Shown: positions 54,654 to 63,794 of the stretch, piece by piece | How positions within the stretch are numbered: position 1 is the stretch's first letter | Layout of the letters: each line of letters begins with the position of its first letter | NCBI RefSeq assembly: GCF_001557875.1 | Contig: NZ_LNRF01000001.1 | Location: forward strand, 124,001-188,000 | DNA length: 64,000 nucleotides | DNA from: Vibrio splendidus | GTDB lineage: Bacteria > Pseudomonadota > Gammaproteobacteria > Enterobacterales > Vibrionaceae | Direction of reading: 5' to 3' | Position numbers and translations under genes: made by a program | The notes under the pieces: model-generated | Seen by the model: the letters and a program-made list of their open reading frames with translations, nothing else | Told to the model about the DNA's origin: nothing | The model's database searches: none

Positions 54654-55610
54654 ATGAACACACTTTGGGAACAGTTTGCATTTTCGGCTTCAGTAACAGG
54701 CCCTATCTGTTTAATGCTGTTTCTTGGTGTGATGCTCAAGCGAATCGGCTTAATCAATGACAATTTCATTGATGTCGCATCTAAGGTGGTATTTCAAGTC
54801 ACCCTGCCCGCAATGCTATTTCTGAGTATTGTTCAATCGAATCACAACTTTTCAGCCAGTAGCGCGTTAGTTGCCTTTGGCGTCATTGCTAACTTTGTCT
54901 TTTTCTTGTTCACGATTTTCTCGACCAAGTTAGTATTTAAAGGTTCGAAAGATCAAGGTGTGATTGTCCAAGGTGGATTTCGCGCTAATACCGCGATCAT
55001 CGGCCTCGCCTATGTGGCTAATATCTATGGCAACCAAGGCGTGGCATTGGCGGCTATCTATGTCGCATCCCTAACCGTGCTGTATAACATTCAAGCCGTG
55101 ATTGCACTGACACCCAAAGGCGAAGACACTGGCGCGAAAGCGATTAAAGTAATCGCCAAGTCGATTACCAAAAACCCATTGATCATCGCTATTTTCTTAG
55201 CGGTCGTCTTCTATGCGCTTTCTATCCCTATCCCAAAAATGGTCACTGACGCTGGTCAATACTTTGCCAACATGACGTTGCCTTTAGCACTGCTGTGTAC
55301 TGGTGGGTCGCTCGATATCAGTTCGCTCAAACAAGAAAAATTGTCGACGTGGTTCGCCTCTAGCTACAAGTTAGTTGCCTCACCGTTACTGATTACACTG
55401 GCGGCTGGGTACTTAGGATTTGAAGGGCTCGATCTCGGGCTTATCTTCTTGATGAGCGCAGCACCAACAGCAGCGGCAAGCTACGTTATGGCTCGTGCGA
55501 TGGGAGGAAACTCAACACTGGCGGCTAACATCATAGCGCTTACTACTGTTGTTTCTCTTATCACTTGTACTCTCGGTATTTTTGTACTTACTGCAATGGA
55601 TTTAATATAG
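54654..55610 (+). CDS. AEC family transporter (auxin efflux carrier-like)
   Basis: The 318-residue membrane protein has about ten hydrophobic helices in two halves, and the AEC motifs LPAMLFLSIVQSN and GFRANTAIIGLAYVANIYGN. Bacterial AEC proteins export or import carboxylates such as malonate or other small organic molecules. The ATG at 54654 follows AAAGGAAAAAG; 19 more in-frame codons upstream are unlikely. It is divergent from the TetR gene and 124 bases before the acyltransferase on the same strand. Confidence 0.9.
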   Translation: MNTLWEQFAFSASVTGPICLMLFLGVMLKRIGLINDNFIDVASKVVFQVTLPAMLFLSIVQSNHNFSASSALVAFGVIANFVFFLFTIFSTKLVFKGSKDQGVIVQGGFRANTAIIGLAYVANIYGNQGVALAAIYVASLTVLYNIQAVIALTPKGEDTGAKAIKVIAKSITKNPLIIAIFLAVVFYALSIPIPKMVTDAGQYFANMTLPLALLCTGGSLDISSLKQEKLSTWFASSYKLVASPLLITLAAGYLGFEGLDLGLIFLMSAAPTAAASYVMARAMGGNSTLAANIIALTTVVSLITCTLGIFVLTAMDLI

Positions 55611-55733
55611 CTGCGACAGGCTTCAAAAAACCGACACAAGCCTTGAAACAAAGGTCATAAGCCTTGATTTAGGACTAACTGGTTGGGCATAAAGACTGCT
55701 AGATTTCGTAAAAATTTTACTAAGAGATCTGAT

Positions 55734-56774
55734 ATGTCTTCCGTTCAACATACGCCTTCACAACACATCGCCAGTATCGAGTTAGGCCGAGTGATTGCTA
55801 TCTTGGCGATCATTGGTTTACACGGTCAAATGGCACTCACTTATTGGCAAATAGATGAAGTGCCTTGGATCGGTTATGTACTCAACCAAACCGCTCGTTT
55901 TGCGGTACCTCTGTTTTTCCTAATCTCCGGTTATCTTATTCAGCCCAAGCTGACTGCCTCCCCGTGGCAAACCGTCATTAACTACTCTAAACCACTGCTT
56001 AAGGTATGGTTGGCATGGAGCATCATTTGCTTAGTGATGCCATTCAACCTCGCAAAGGTAGAAGAGTTTGGCTACCTAGGTGAGCGCGAAGGCTATTGGG
56101 GTTTCTTAATGAACACTCCACTTAACTCTTTCTTAGAGGGCGGATTGGTACACTTATGGTTCATTCCAGCCCTTGTGTGCGCAGTGTTGATCATCGCTTT
56201 ATTGGTTGAATTGAAGCTCAATAAGCTTCTATTGCCGATCGCTATTGTGCTCTATGGCTACGGTGCTTTGGCAGGAAGCTACGCAACGCTAACCGGATTA
56301 GAAGCCCCCTTCTTCACGCGCAATGGTCCGTTCTTTAGCACTTTACTCGTTACCGCTGGTTTTCTAATTCGCCAACACCAATGGCAGCTATCATCAGCAA
56401 AAGCGTTGGGGTTAGTCGCTGTGGGAATGATCATCCATTTTTCAGAAGCAGTATGGTTAACCCAGTTTGATATCGCCTTTAATATTCACGATTTCTTATT
56501 TGGTACGGCTTTGTGGGGGATTGGTGTGTTTATGTGGCTTTTAGCAAATCCAAACATGGGTAACTACGCTTGGGTTCGTGCCATTTCAAATCGCATGCTG
56601 GGTATCTACGTAAGCCATTTACTGATCATTATCGTGTTGTTCAATGTCTGTGGAATCTTAGGCATTACGGAATTGGCAAAAGACGTTACGGTATTTTTTG
56701 GCACCGTATTGTTGAGCTTTGGGTTGGTTGCTGGAATCGAGAAAACGCCACTGCGACACATACTGCTTCGTTAG
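55734..56774 (+). CDS. Acyltransferase 3 family membrane protein
   Basis: The 346-residue protein has about ten transmembrane segments and the acyltransferase-3 start pattern ELGRVIAILAIIGLHGQ followed by RFAVPLFFLISGYL. These enzymes transfer acetyl or other acyl groups to extracytoplasmic sugars such as LPS, capsule or peptidoglycan precursors. Catalytic histidine of the family would be in GLHGQ. The start at 55734 follows GAGATCTGAT. It is convergent with the PTPS-like gene across a double hairpin terminator. Its acceptor is unknown. Confidence 0.88.
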   Translation: MSSVQHTPSQHIASIELGRVIAILAIIGLHGQMALTYWQIDEVPWIGYVLNQTARFAVPLFFLISGYLIQPKLTASPWQTVINYSKPLLKVWLAWSIICLVMPFNLAKVEEFGYLGEREGYWGFLMNTPLNSFLEGGLVHLWFIPALVCAVLIIALLVELKLNKLLLPIAIVLYGYGALAGSYATLTGLEAPFFTRNGPFFSTLLVTAGFLIRQHQWQLSSAKALGLVAVGMIIHFSEAVWLTQFDIAFNIHDFLFGTALWGIGVFMWLLANPNMGNYAWVRAISNRMLGIYVSHLLIIIVLFNVCGILGITELAKDVTVFFGTVLLSFGLVAGIEKTPLRHILLR

Positions 56775-56785
56775 TACCAACAAAA

Positions 56786-56860
56786 TGGCTAGTTAACCCT
56801 CTCGGTTTAACTAGCCACAAAAAAGAAAGGCAAGATAACTTAGTATCTTGCCTTTTTGTT
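56786..56860. terminator. Two terminator hairpins between acyltransferase and PTPS-like genes
   Basis: A first stem (TGGCTAGTTAACC with GGTTTAACTAGCCA, one bulged base) and a second (AAAGGCAAGATA with TATCTTGCCTTT, 56826-56855) are both followed by A or T tracts on the appropriate strands. They separate convergent genes. Confidence 0.85.
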
Positions 56861-56895
56861 CAGATAAAGAGTGAACCTACGCCTTTCATGAGGTG

Positions 56896-57774
56896 TTATC
56901 GGAACGCCATCGCGCCTTTACCTACCCCTTCATAAGCCACAATTTGTAGTGATTGGTTTTCTGTCAAACTTGGAGCAACTTGATCCGCAATGTAACCTGC
57001 TAATAATTCCACCGTGGTATCGGTTGGCAAGATTTCTGTTTCACTCTTAGCAATCGCTAACTCAAACTCACCTTGTGGCGCCGTGTAGCTAAAACCATAG
57101 TGGCTTTCATCATTAACGCTTTTCGCGTGTTCACTCAGGTTAAGTGATGAAACTGAAACTTGGTCTTCTTTAGAGCCTAAATAGATGTCTTCCCAACGCT
57201 GAGAAAATGCTTGTTCGCGTTGCTCGTCACGCTGACCATCAACCACGATTTCTACTGGAGAACGGTGACCATGCGCGATGCGTTGGCAGTTGCCATCATG
57301 CTTTTTCAAACCATGGGTGTAGTGATAGAACGCGCCATTAATGTTCTCATGACGTAGGGTGATCTCTAACCCTGTGACGTTACTTGGTAGGTTATCGCGA
57401 AGAATATTGTAAACGTGTGCGGTCACACTCTCGATGGTGATCGCTTCTGCATCAATCAGGCAATATGCTTCGTCAGGGCAATGTAGATGAAGGCTCTTGT
57501 CACCACGCAGCACGTCAACCTTAGAGTAGCCCGCTTTGCTCGCTTGAAGAACAATTGCAGCGCTTTGCATTGGCAGCAGTAAACGGTGATCAACGTACTC
57601 ATCGACAAGCTGTTTGATCTGCTTTTTGACCTTGCTAAAATCCAGCACCATGCTCATTTCATTAAGTTCACCAGACATGGTGACATCTAAAATCCAACTA
57701 TCTCCTACGACCCCTCTGTGTTCACAGATGTATGAAGAATCGATAACGGTAAGGTCTCTTACAAATAGGTTCAA
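56896..57774 (-). CDS. Double 6-pyruvoyl-tetrahydropterin synthase/QueD-family protein
   Basis: The 292-residue protein is about twice the usual length of this family (about 120). The N-terminal half has VLDFSKVKKQIKQLVDEYVDHRLLLP, a PTPS/QueD core, and the second half contains HGHRSPVEIVVDG, EDIYLGSKEDQ, and SHYGFSYTAPQGEFELAI. Members make 6-carboxy- or 6-pyruvoyl-tetrahydropterin from 7,8-dihydroneopterin triphosphate with zinc. The start codon is TTG at 57774, six bases after AAGGAG, so it is well supported although unusual. Whether both halves keep active sites is not clear. It may be a queuosine-pathway or pterin enzyme. Confidence 0.82.
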   Translation of the reverse strand: MNLFVRDLTVIDSSYICEHRGVVGDSWILDVTMSGELNEMSMVLDFSKVKKQIKQLVDEYVDHRLLLPMQSAAIVLQASKAGYSKVDVLRGDKSLHLHCPDEAYCLIDAEAITIESVTAHVYNILRDNLPSNVTGLEITLRHENINGAFYHYTHGLKKHDGNCQRIAHGHRSPVEIVVDGQRDEQREQAFSQRWEDIYLGSKEDQVSVSSLNLSEHAKSVNDESHYGFSYTAPQGEFELAIAKSETEILPTDTTVELLAGYIADQVAPSLTENQSLQIVAYEGVGKGAMAFR

Positions 57775-58006
57775 GTTGAACTCCTTAATACTTTAATGAG
57801 ATACGGGAGGCTGAATAATGTTCAGCAGGCACTTCGTCTCATTGGTGTCTAGATAAAATAGGACGGGCAGGATGTTACAACGAGCTTATAAAGTCCACCT
57901 TTTTACACCCTCTCCCGATAAAAGAACAAACTACATACAATTTCCGCTAAAACATAGACCAGCCTGATGCGAATAGCCATAAACCGAGTGGGGATTGCCC
58001 GGCGTT

Positions 58007-58831
58007 TCACGACGCATTTTGCTTTAGCCAAAGGCGCGGCGACACTCCGGCAACATGTTGAAAAGCACGTGAGAATCCTGAGTAGCTGTTGTAACCCACC
58101 TCATCAGCTACCCAATTGATCGGCTTATTTTGCAATAACAAAGATTGAGCCACAGAGACTCGCCACTTTTGCACATAATCTCCCGGCGTTTCACCCACTT
58201 CTCGCTTGAACGCTTCAATAAACTGAGTGCGAGACATCGCGGCTAGTGAGGCCATTTCGGCAATCGAATAATGACGAGCAGGCAATCGGTGAATAGCTGT
58301 CACCACAGAAGCCAATCGTGGGTGAGCAAGAGCCGAGAAAACGCCGCTATCAATTTTCTGTTGTTCGATGAGATGACGGAAAATCAAAGCCATTAAGGCA
58401 TCACTCAACTTATCCATTAAGTACTGCTGACCCGACGATTCTTGGCTCGACTCGTTAGATAACACCTCAATTACCGGCATCAAATTCGGTGCCACCTCAA
58501 ACGGAATCACTATCACGTCAGGCAGAGCCGACAATAAAGGATTCATCTGACCCGAACGATACTCCACATTCGCGCACACGACTTCCGCGCCGTCTCCCAC
58601 ACCTTCAATCACATGTGGTGTGCTATTCGGCAGATAAACAATGCAAGGCCGCGACAAATGCCGGTGTTCCGTGTGAGCGCTAGACAAGCTCAACTCCCCT
58701 GCGCTCAATACATGAAGGTGCCCCTCTTTACCTTGTTGCGCGTTAAATGACGACACCCCACACAGGTTTCCTGAATAGAAAACGCCGGTACGTATCGAGA
58801 AGTGTTCCATTAGTTGTGAAAGCAGATCCAT
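58007..58831 (-). CDS. AraC-family regulator with cupin_6 domain
   Basis: The 274-residue protein has an N-terminal cupin_6-type domain (about residues 10-140, SGNLCGVSSFNAQQGKEGHL and LPNSTPHVI) and a C-terminal AraC DNA-binding domain (SIAEMASLAAMSRTQFIEAF, then WVADEVGYNSYSGFSRAFQ). Such regulators often control redox or efflux neighbours. It is divergent from the YHS gene at 58942 and a 16-bp inverted repeat sits in the shared 110-bp gap. GGAGG precedes the ATG. Confidence 0.9.
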   Translation of the reverse strand: MDLLSQLMEHFSIRTGVFYSGNLCGVSSFNAQQGKEGHLHVLSAGELSLSSAHTEHRHLSRPCIVYLPNSTPHVIEGVGDGAEVVCANVEYRSGQMNPLLSALPDVIVIPFEVAPNLMPVIEVLSNESSQESSGQQYLMDKLSDALMALIFRHLIEQQKIDSGVFSALAHPRLASVVTAIHRLPARHYSIAEMASLAAMSRTQFIEAFKREVGETPGDYVQKWRVSVAQSLLLQNKPINWVADEVGYNSYSGFSRAFQHVAGVSPRLWLKQNAS

Positions 58832-58857
58832 GCATCCTCCGAACGATTCGCTTAGTT

Positions 58858-58900
58858 TTTAGTTCTTTTGTCCCTCTATAGACCGGACGAGTGGACTAAA
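58858..58900. promoter_or_regulatory. Inverted repeat between AraC regulator and YHS gene
   Basis: TTTAGTTCTTTTGTCC (58858-58873) and GGACGAGTGGACTAAA (58885-58900) are imperfect inverted repeats (12 of 16 matched) separated by 11 bases. They are candidate binding sites for the adjacent AraC protein. Confidence 0.55.
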
Positions 58901-58941
58901 TTATTTCAAACAAGATAACCAACACTGACAAGGAACTTGAT

Positions 58942-59406
58942 ATGTCACCCAAGAAATCAACCAGTCAAAAAATCACTCTATTGGCCGCGTTACTAGGCAC
59001 CAGCTTTTCGTTAATGGCAGCAGACCTTGATATGAGTGTCGACAGCAATGATCTCGCGATCAAAGGCTATGACCCTGTCGCTTACTTTGCCAATGAAGGG
59101 CCAGTTAAAGGCACATCTGAGTTCACAGCGACCTATAAGAATGCGATCTATAACTTTGCAAGCAGTGAAAACAGAGATGAATTTCGAGCCAATCCAGAAG
59201 CCTATGCCCCTCAATATGGCGGTTACTGCGCCTTTGGGGTAGCGATGGGTAAGAAGTTTGAAACCGACCCTCTCGCTTGGAAGGTGGAAGATGGGAAGTT
59301 GTATCTGAACTTAGACAAATCGGTTCAAAAACGCTGGCTAGAGAATACCCAAGAATTCATCCAAGATGCCAACAACAACTGGACAACCATCAAAACCGTA
59401 GAAGCC

Positions 59407-59418
<12 letters not shown>
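58942..59418 (+). CDS. YHS domain-containing secreted protein
   Basis: The 158-residue protein has a signal peptide (LLAALLGTSFSLMA, cleavage near residue 26) and a YHS-like domain with AIKGYDPVAYF and QYGGYCAFGVAMGKKFETDP. YHS domains bind metals in a trafficking or sensing role, though the sites here are not certain. The start follows AAGGAA. The C-terminal codons (YKL and the stop) are built from the first units of a heptamer tandem array at 59407. Confidence 0.88.
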
Positions 59419-59477
<59 letters not shown>

Positions 59478-59650
59478 TTAGCCTACAGCGCTTATCCATT
59501 GCCCACCAACAAAAACGGAAGCGACCGAACGTTTCCGTTTTCACTGTGACCTTCCCCAAATAGGTAAACCCAAAACGATAGGCAACACCTACTAAGCCCA
59601 TTTTTATTCTATACTCCTAGCAGATAAGCTTTTCTTTTTACGGAAGAATA

Positions 59651-60286
59651 ATGACATTACCTAGGATTTTGGTACTCGGCCTCTGCGCCCTATCGACACT
59701 GAGTTATGCCAACCCGTGGCAGTTCGTCAAAAGTGAAGATGGCATCATGATTGATAAAAGGACACACAGCGAAGGCTTGGTCGAAATACGCGCACAAATG
59801 CAAACGCCCACCACTTACTCCGGTTTTTTGCTGTTGCTGGAAGACAGCGAGAACGTGCCAAATTGGATAGATAACGTGTCGCAAAGTCGTGTGTTGATGC
59901 AGATATCTGAAGATGAAAACATCGTCTATACCCAATTCAAAGCACCTTGGCCTGCCAGAGATCGAGACATGGTGACCTACTCAAAATACAGCATCGAGGA
60001 TGGGCAGTTTATCTTGTCGATAAAGGATGCATCGAACTATTTAGCGAAAGAGCCGAGATACATTCGAATCTACGATGTCGATGCACTTTGGACGCTGCAA
60101 CCGCTGACCAATGGCAATACCTACATCACCTACACCGCGTATGCGAACGCAGGTGGCATCTTGCCAAATTGGTTGATGAACAAGTTATCGATAGGCAGTG
60201 CACTGAGCACGTTCAAGGGGCTGAAAAAACAGTTACCAAAGTACCAAGGCCAACAGCACCCTAACCTGCCAAGTGAGTCTCGCTAA
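59651..60286 (+). CDS. START domain-containing secreted protein
   Basis: The 211-residue protein has a signal peptide ending near residue 20 (LSTLSYA) and a START/SRPBCC-like lipid-binding fold (VPNWIDNVSQSRVLMQIS, APWPARDRDMV, TYANAGGILPNWLMNKLSIG). Such proteins bind hydrophobic ligands in the periplasm. No enzyme motif is seen. GGAAG precedes the ATG. The gene is in its own unit. Confidence 0.9.
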   Translation: MTLPRILVLGLCALSTLSYANPWQFVKSEDGIMIDKRTHSEGLVEIRAQMQTPTTYSGFLLLLEDSENVPNWIDNVSQSRVLMQISEDENIVYTQFKAPWPARDRDMVTYSKYSIEDGQFILSIKDASNYLAKEPRYIRIYDVDALWTLQPLTNGNTYITYTAYANAGGILPNWLMNKLSIGSALSTFKGLKKQLPKYQGQQHPNLPSESR

Positions 60287-60319
60287 CGGTAAAAATAGAT
60301 GAGTAAATAAGGTTAGAGA

Positions 60320-60844
60320 CTAAGGTCTTCTAGCGAGATCACGCGCTAAGATAAGCGCCAAACCAAACACCTGAAGAAACAGGGCAATATTCTTATAAAA
60401 TGACATTTTCTCATCAAGCCTTTGGATTAACTCAACCAAGGTCAGGTTATCCAAATAGTAGTCATCGATTCGAGTTCGTTGCGCTTCTTGTGCACTGTTT
60501 ATCAGCATCATCAGTTTCGGTAAGTGAGCCAAAGAGATACTTGGCACTTCGCCACTCACCCAACGCCTAAGCTGCCCACGCAGTGCTTCATCAAGAACAG
60601 TGGTCGGCTGCACCGTTTCTGGTTTATCAAGGTGGATCAGAATCGCTTCACGCTTGCGCTCTAGGGTTTCTATCGTATTCCAAGCAAGCTGTATTGAGTA
60701 CACATTGCCGTATTTGCGATCGTTGTATTCCGCTTTCTCAGCTTCAATTTTATCGAGCACCAAGCTCGACATGACAATCGCCATGATGTTGAGTATCAAG
60801 CCTGCGAGGACAATCGCCCAAGCAGGGGGAAGGTGCAACGCCAT
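60320..60844 (-). CDS. Hypothetical two-helix membrane protein
   Basis: The 174-residue protein has a hydrophobic segment near the N-terminus (AIVLAGLILNIMAIVMSSLV) and another near the C-terminus (NIALFLQVFGLALILARDLA), with a helical cytoplasmic or periplasmic domain between them. No family is recognised. It lies 8 bases after the MAPEG gene on the same strand, so the two are probably one operon. A role linked to membrane glutathione-type enzymes is only suggested by this position. Confidence 0.78.
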   Translation of the reverse strand: MALHLPPAWAIVLAGLILNIMAIVMSSLVLDKIEAEKAEYNDRKYGNVYSIQLAWNTIETLERKREAILIHLDKPETVQPTTVLDEALRGQLRRWVSGEVPSISLAHLPKLMMLINSAQEAQRTRIDDYYLDNLTLVELIQRLDEKMSFYKNIALFLQVFGLALILARDLARRP

Positions 60845-60852
60845 AATGCTCC

Positions 60853-61242
60853 CTAGAACATTTTATCAAAAGGTAGGTAAGCCAAGTTTAGGACAATCAA
60901 AGAGATCATGCAGATAAGCGTTAACACCATCCCCACTTTTCTACCTTTGAAATTTTTCGCCAAGATCCCTTTCGCATGGATCACACGACCCACAATAAAC
61001 GCCACACCAATGACATGAATTAGCCACACACCGGCACCATTCATCTCTAACAATCCCATCAAAATCACCGTAATTGGGATGTAATCCATTGCGTTACTTT
61101 GTGCCGAACGTACTATCTGTAACGACTCAACACCGCCATCAGCATGAGCAACAAGATTGATTCGCCTTTGCTTGATCACCTCTATCGCTAACCAAATCAT
61201 TACGACCGTCAGCAAGGCTGCGTAAAGTGCTGTAACCATCAT
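60853..61242 (-). CDS. MAPEG family membrane protein
   Basis: The 129-residue protein has four predicted membrane helices and the MAPEG-type RSAQSNAMDYIPITVILMGL motif. MAPEG members are glutathione-dependent membrane enzymes or related proteins with roles in detoxification or lipid metabolism. Length fits the family. It is the first gene of a two-gene unit with 60320-60844. Specific activity is not predicted. Confidence 0.87.
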   Translation of the reverse strand: MMVTALYAALLTVVMIWLAIEVIKQRRINLVAHADGGVESLQIVRSAQSNAMDYIPITVILMGLLEMNGAGVWLIHVIGVAFIVGRVIHAKGILAKNFKGRKVGMVLTLICMISLIVLNLAYLPFDKMF

Positions 61243-61332
61243 ATTTCCCTATTATTTTGTATTTACTCAGTGCTCTTTCTTATCTGTTCGACAATAACCG
61301 CCGAGATAAAATGAAAATCACGCCCGAGCACT

Positions 61333-61350
61333 TGTAAGAGATCTCTCACA
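61333..61350. promoter_or_regulatory. GacA/VarA-type upstream activating box of the CsrB-like RNA
   Basis: TGTAAGAGATCTCTCACA matches the GacA/UvrY/VarA box TGTAAG-N6-CTTACA with one mismatch. Its centre is about 170 bases upstream of the predicted RNA start. Confidence 0.8.
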
Positions 61351-61510
61351 ACGAACGTAAGAGATCAAAATCAAGCTTCGCAGAAAACTCCTAAAATACA
61401 AACCCAAGCCCTTGTTTTGTATGAATCCACGCATATTTCTTCTGGTTTATGAGCACATTTATTTCTTGAGGTGGATTGTGAGTAAAGCCTCTGCAGTGTT
61501 TAATACACAT

Positions 61511-61822
61511 GTCGACAGGGAGTTGGCAGGAACAGGAAAAAGCCTAACGGATTAGGTATCTTCAGGATGAAGATTTGATGACTTAGGATGAGTTATCAGC
61601 AAGGAAGTTATACTCTAGGATAGAGTCACTTATCAGGATGATGAGTTAGCAAGGACACCGCTAGGACGGCGATGAATTGGATAGGTTAAAGGATTTAGCC
61701 ACGTCAAGGAACGATGCAGGGAGCACCAGTTACCTATTGAAAGATAAGTAACGCGCAGTAGCAGGATGGCTACGAAAAGAATAGACCCCGTTTGGTGAAA
61801 GCCAAACGGGGTTTCCTTTTTT
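61511..61822 (+). ncRNA. csrB: CsrB-family regulatory RNA
   Basis: The predicted 312-nt RNA begins GTCGACAGGGAGT, the same 5' end as enterobacterial CsrB, contains about 16 GGA motifs (many as AGGA) spread through hairpin-like segments, and ends in an intrinsic terminator (ACCCCGTTTGG with CCAAACGGGGT, then TTCCTTTTTT). These motifs sequester the CsrA translational regulator. Putative promoter elements are TTGTGA (61477-61482) and TAATAC (61501-61506) with 18-base spacing. The GacA/VarA box upstream fits activation by the VarS/VarA system. Vibrios carry several such RNAs; this could be csrB, csrC or csrD. Confidence 0.93.
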
Positions 61823-61865
61823 GTAACGTCTAAAAGCTATTAGCAGCTAACCGTTCAAAGTCACG

Positions 61866-62333
61866 TTACAAAATAATGTTCATCAAAAACATTGCACCAA
61901 ACGCATTCAATACCGAAATCGCGATCATCACTGGGATGTAACGACCTTCAGTACCAATTGGCCCCATAATACGACCCATGTATTGCACTTGAGAACCCAT
62001 CAAATAGATAGCCGGTGCCAAAATTGCAATATGGTTGCCGTTCAGAATGCCTTGGTCAAACAGCGTGATAACCACGCCCACCGCGCCCCCCATCGACATC
62101 CACGCACCGATCAATACCGCTGCCGCTTCTCCAGGTAAACCAAATACCGCCATGATTGGAGCAAATACACTGCCCATCAAATCCAGCGCCCCAGTTATCT
62201 GTAATGCCTTGATGATCACAAATGCCATCAGAACATTCGGTACCGTAGAGGTAGTCGCAATAACCCAGCCTTTCTTAGCACCTTCAACGAAAATATCAGT
62301 AACCATTGGTTTCTTTGCTTTCACTTCGCTCAT
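61866..62333 (-). CDS. yjiG: YjiG family nucleoside-recognition membrane protein
   Basis: The 155-residue protein has about four membrane helices and the gate-domain pattern of the YjiG/SpmB family (MSMGGAVGVVITLFDQGILN). It is the smaller partner of YjiH; the two are encoded with a one-base overlap (TAATG-type junction at 62333). The pair is a putative transport or gating complex of uncertain substrate. Confidence 0.88.
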   Translation of the reverse strand: MSEVKAKKPMVTDIFVEGAKKGWVIATTSTVPNVLMAFVIIKALQITGALDLMGSVFAPIMAVFGLPGEAAAVLIGAWMSMGGAVGVVITLFDQGILNGNHIAILAPAIYLMGSQVQYMGRIMGPIGTEGRYIPVMIAISVLNAFGAMFLMNIIL

Positions 62334-63070
62334 TATGCTACTTCCTCTTCCAGTTTTTGTTCTTTGTCTGATTTTGGTTTGTCTTCTTTGCCTTCGGTAA
62401 TATTCAGGTAGATACGGAACAGGTTCGCGCCGACAAACTTAAAGATGAACATCACAGCGACAGCCAAGCCAATTGACGATGTTACCGCTAAAGAGCCATC
62501 CATCGCCGTTAGAGTGAACAGCACCGCACCTGAAGAGAAAAAGTTAACGATCGCTGCACCCGCCGTAAACTGGAACATGGTGAAGACATCAGTTTCGCGC
62601 TTAGTTAGATGCCCTTCGTCTTTCAACTGACGTGTCATCGCTGCACCCGCATCGGTACTTTGCAAAGAAGCGATCAATGCCAAGCCTGAGTTACCCGGAA
62701 TACCCATCAGAGGGCGAAGCAGAGGTGTCAGCAGTTTACGAGCTGCATCCAGTGCACCGTAATGCTCAAGTACGTTGATCATACCCAGTGCAAACATCAC
62801 GGTCGGAATAAGTGTCAAAGCAAAAATGAAACCGTCGCGAGCACCACTACCACCTTTACCACGCAGTGACGTCGTTGCCGCTTGAATACCATCAGCCGTT
62901 TCACTCACATCGTAAGCAACCTTACCGAATGAACCGTTGAGCGTTGTAAAATCGAACACTCCATACCATTCATTGGACTGCATTAAGCCTGAAAAGAACA
63001 CAATCGCGAATGCGAGTGCGATATAGCTACCGATCGTGACTTTACGATCGGTTTTGGTTGGATTAGTCAT
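62333..63070 (-). CDS. yjiH: YjiH family nucleoside-recognition membrane protein
   Basis: The 245-residue protein has about five membrane helices and the gate domain motif (MGIPGNSGLALIASLQSTDAG) of YjiH/SpmA-like proteins. Order YjiH-YjiG on one transcript matches Escherichia coli. Their substrate is unproven; nucleoside-type permease relatedness is only structural. GAGGT precedes the ATG at 63070. Confidence 0.88.
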   Translation of the reverse strand: MTNPTKTDRKVTIGSYIALAFAIVFFSGLMQSNEWYGVFDFTTLNGSFGKVAYDVSETADGIQAATTSLRGKGGSGARDGFIFALTLIPTVMFALGMINVLEHYGALDAARKLLTPLLRPLMGIPGNSGLALIASLQSTDAGAAMTRQLKDEGHLTKRETDVFTMFQFTAGAAIVNFFSSGAVLFTLTAMDGSLAVTSSIGLAVAVMFIFKFVGANLFRIYLNITEGKEDKPKSDKEQKLEEEVA

Positions 63071-63368
63071 AAGGACCTCTATACATCTCGTTTATGTGGA
63101 ACAGAACACGTATAGATAGTGCAAACTAATGAGCAAAAGGTTAATGACCAAAATCAAATAGCGTATCGGTTTGAATAAAAGAAGCACAGCAACATATAAA
63201 ACTGTGATTTGGATTTAAAAGCAGGGCCATACGCTAAATAAATTGGAATATTTTACATACAAAACTAAACAAACCTTGCTTCAACACCGCAACCAAAAAC
63301 GCACACAATCAACACACAAATCAGGCTTCTAGTGAGAGGTTTTTACCTAATCAGATCTCTGATAGTGA

Positions 63369-63386
63369 TGTAAGTGATCTCTTACA
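63369..63386 (+). promoter_or_regulatory. Second GacA/VarA-type box, upstream of a 56-residue ORF
   Basis: TGTAAGTGATCTCTTACA matches the GacA/VarA box exactly in both hexamers. A TATAAT (63414-63419) follows 27 bases downstream, so a start near 63426 would place the box centre at about -48. The rest of 63071-63601 holds no gene; a short TCAGA-TC-TCTGA palindrome lies at 63351-63362. Confidence 0.75.
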
Positions 63387-63601
63387 TGGTTTTTTGTTTA
63401 ATTTTCATTCAATTATAATACAGAGACTTAAAGAGTGAGTTCGCTTCCAAAATGCAACCGTTTACCCTTAGTTGATTGAGTTTTGAGCCTAGCGAAAACG
63501 GTGAGCCCGTTTATAAAGAATTTGAGCTTGATTCGAAATTTCAGCCCTCAGAGGTGCTATAGACTTCGCGCAGCCAATATTAAAGAAAAACGGTAATTAC
63601 A

Positions 63602-63772
63602 ATGGAAATGAGAACACTTAAATATCAAGTAATGGGCAAAGGCATGTGGATTACAGCAACGGTATCTTGCCTAGTAGCGGACAAACTTGCGCTGGAATAC
63701 CAATCCTATGGCTGGCCTGTTGAAGTATGTGCTGCAGAACAAACACTGACGTTTGATCTCAATGCTGCATAG
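63602..63772 (+). CDS. 56-residue small protein, possibly VarA-controlled
   Basis: The frame encodes 56 residues (starts MEMRTLKYQVMGKGMWITAT; ends QTLTFDLNAA), with no signal peptide or clear membrane segment. Its amino acid composition is normal for Vibrio coding DNA, and a terminator follows immediately at 63795-63825. The leader is long (about 175 bases from a predicted start at 63426) and contains hairpin AAACGG/CCGTTT at 63496-63512. The alternative start at 63608 gives 54 residues. I do not recognise a family. Confidence 0.65.
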   Translation: MEMRTLKYQVMGKGMWITATVSCLVADKLALEYQSYGWPVEVCAAEQTLTFDLNAA

Positions 63773-63794
63773 TATTGGCAATTCCGAGTAAGCT

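Noticed and set aside
63426..63601. Another CsrB-type RNA downstream of the second VarA box
   Set aside because: The segment lacks the repeated GGA motifs needed for CsrA binding.
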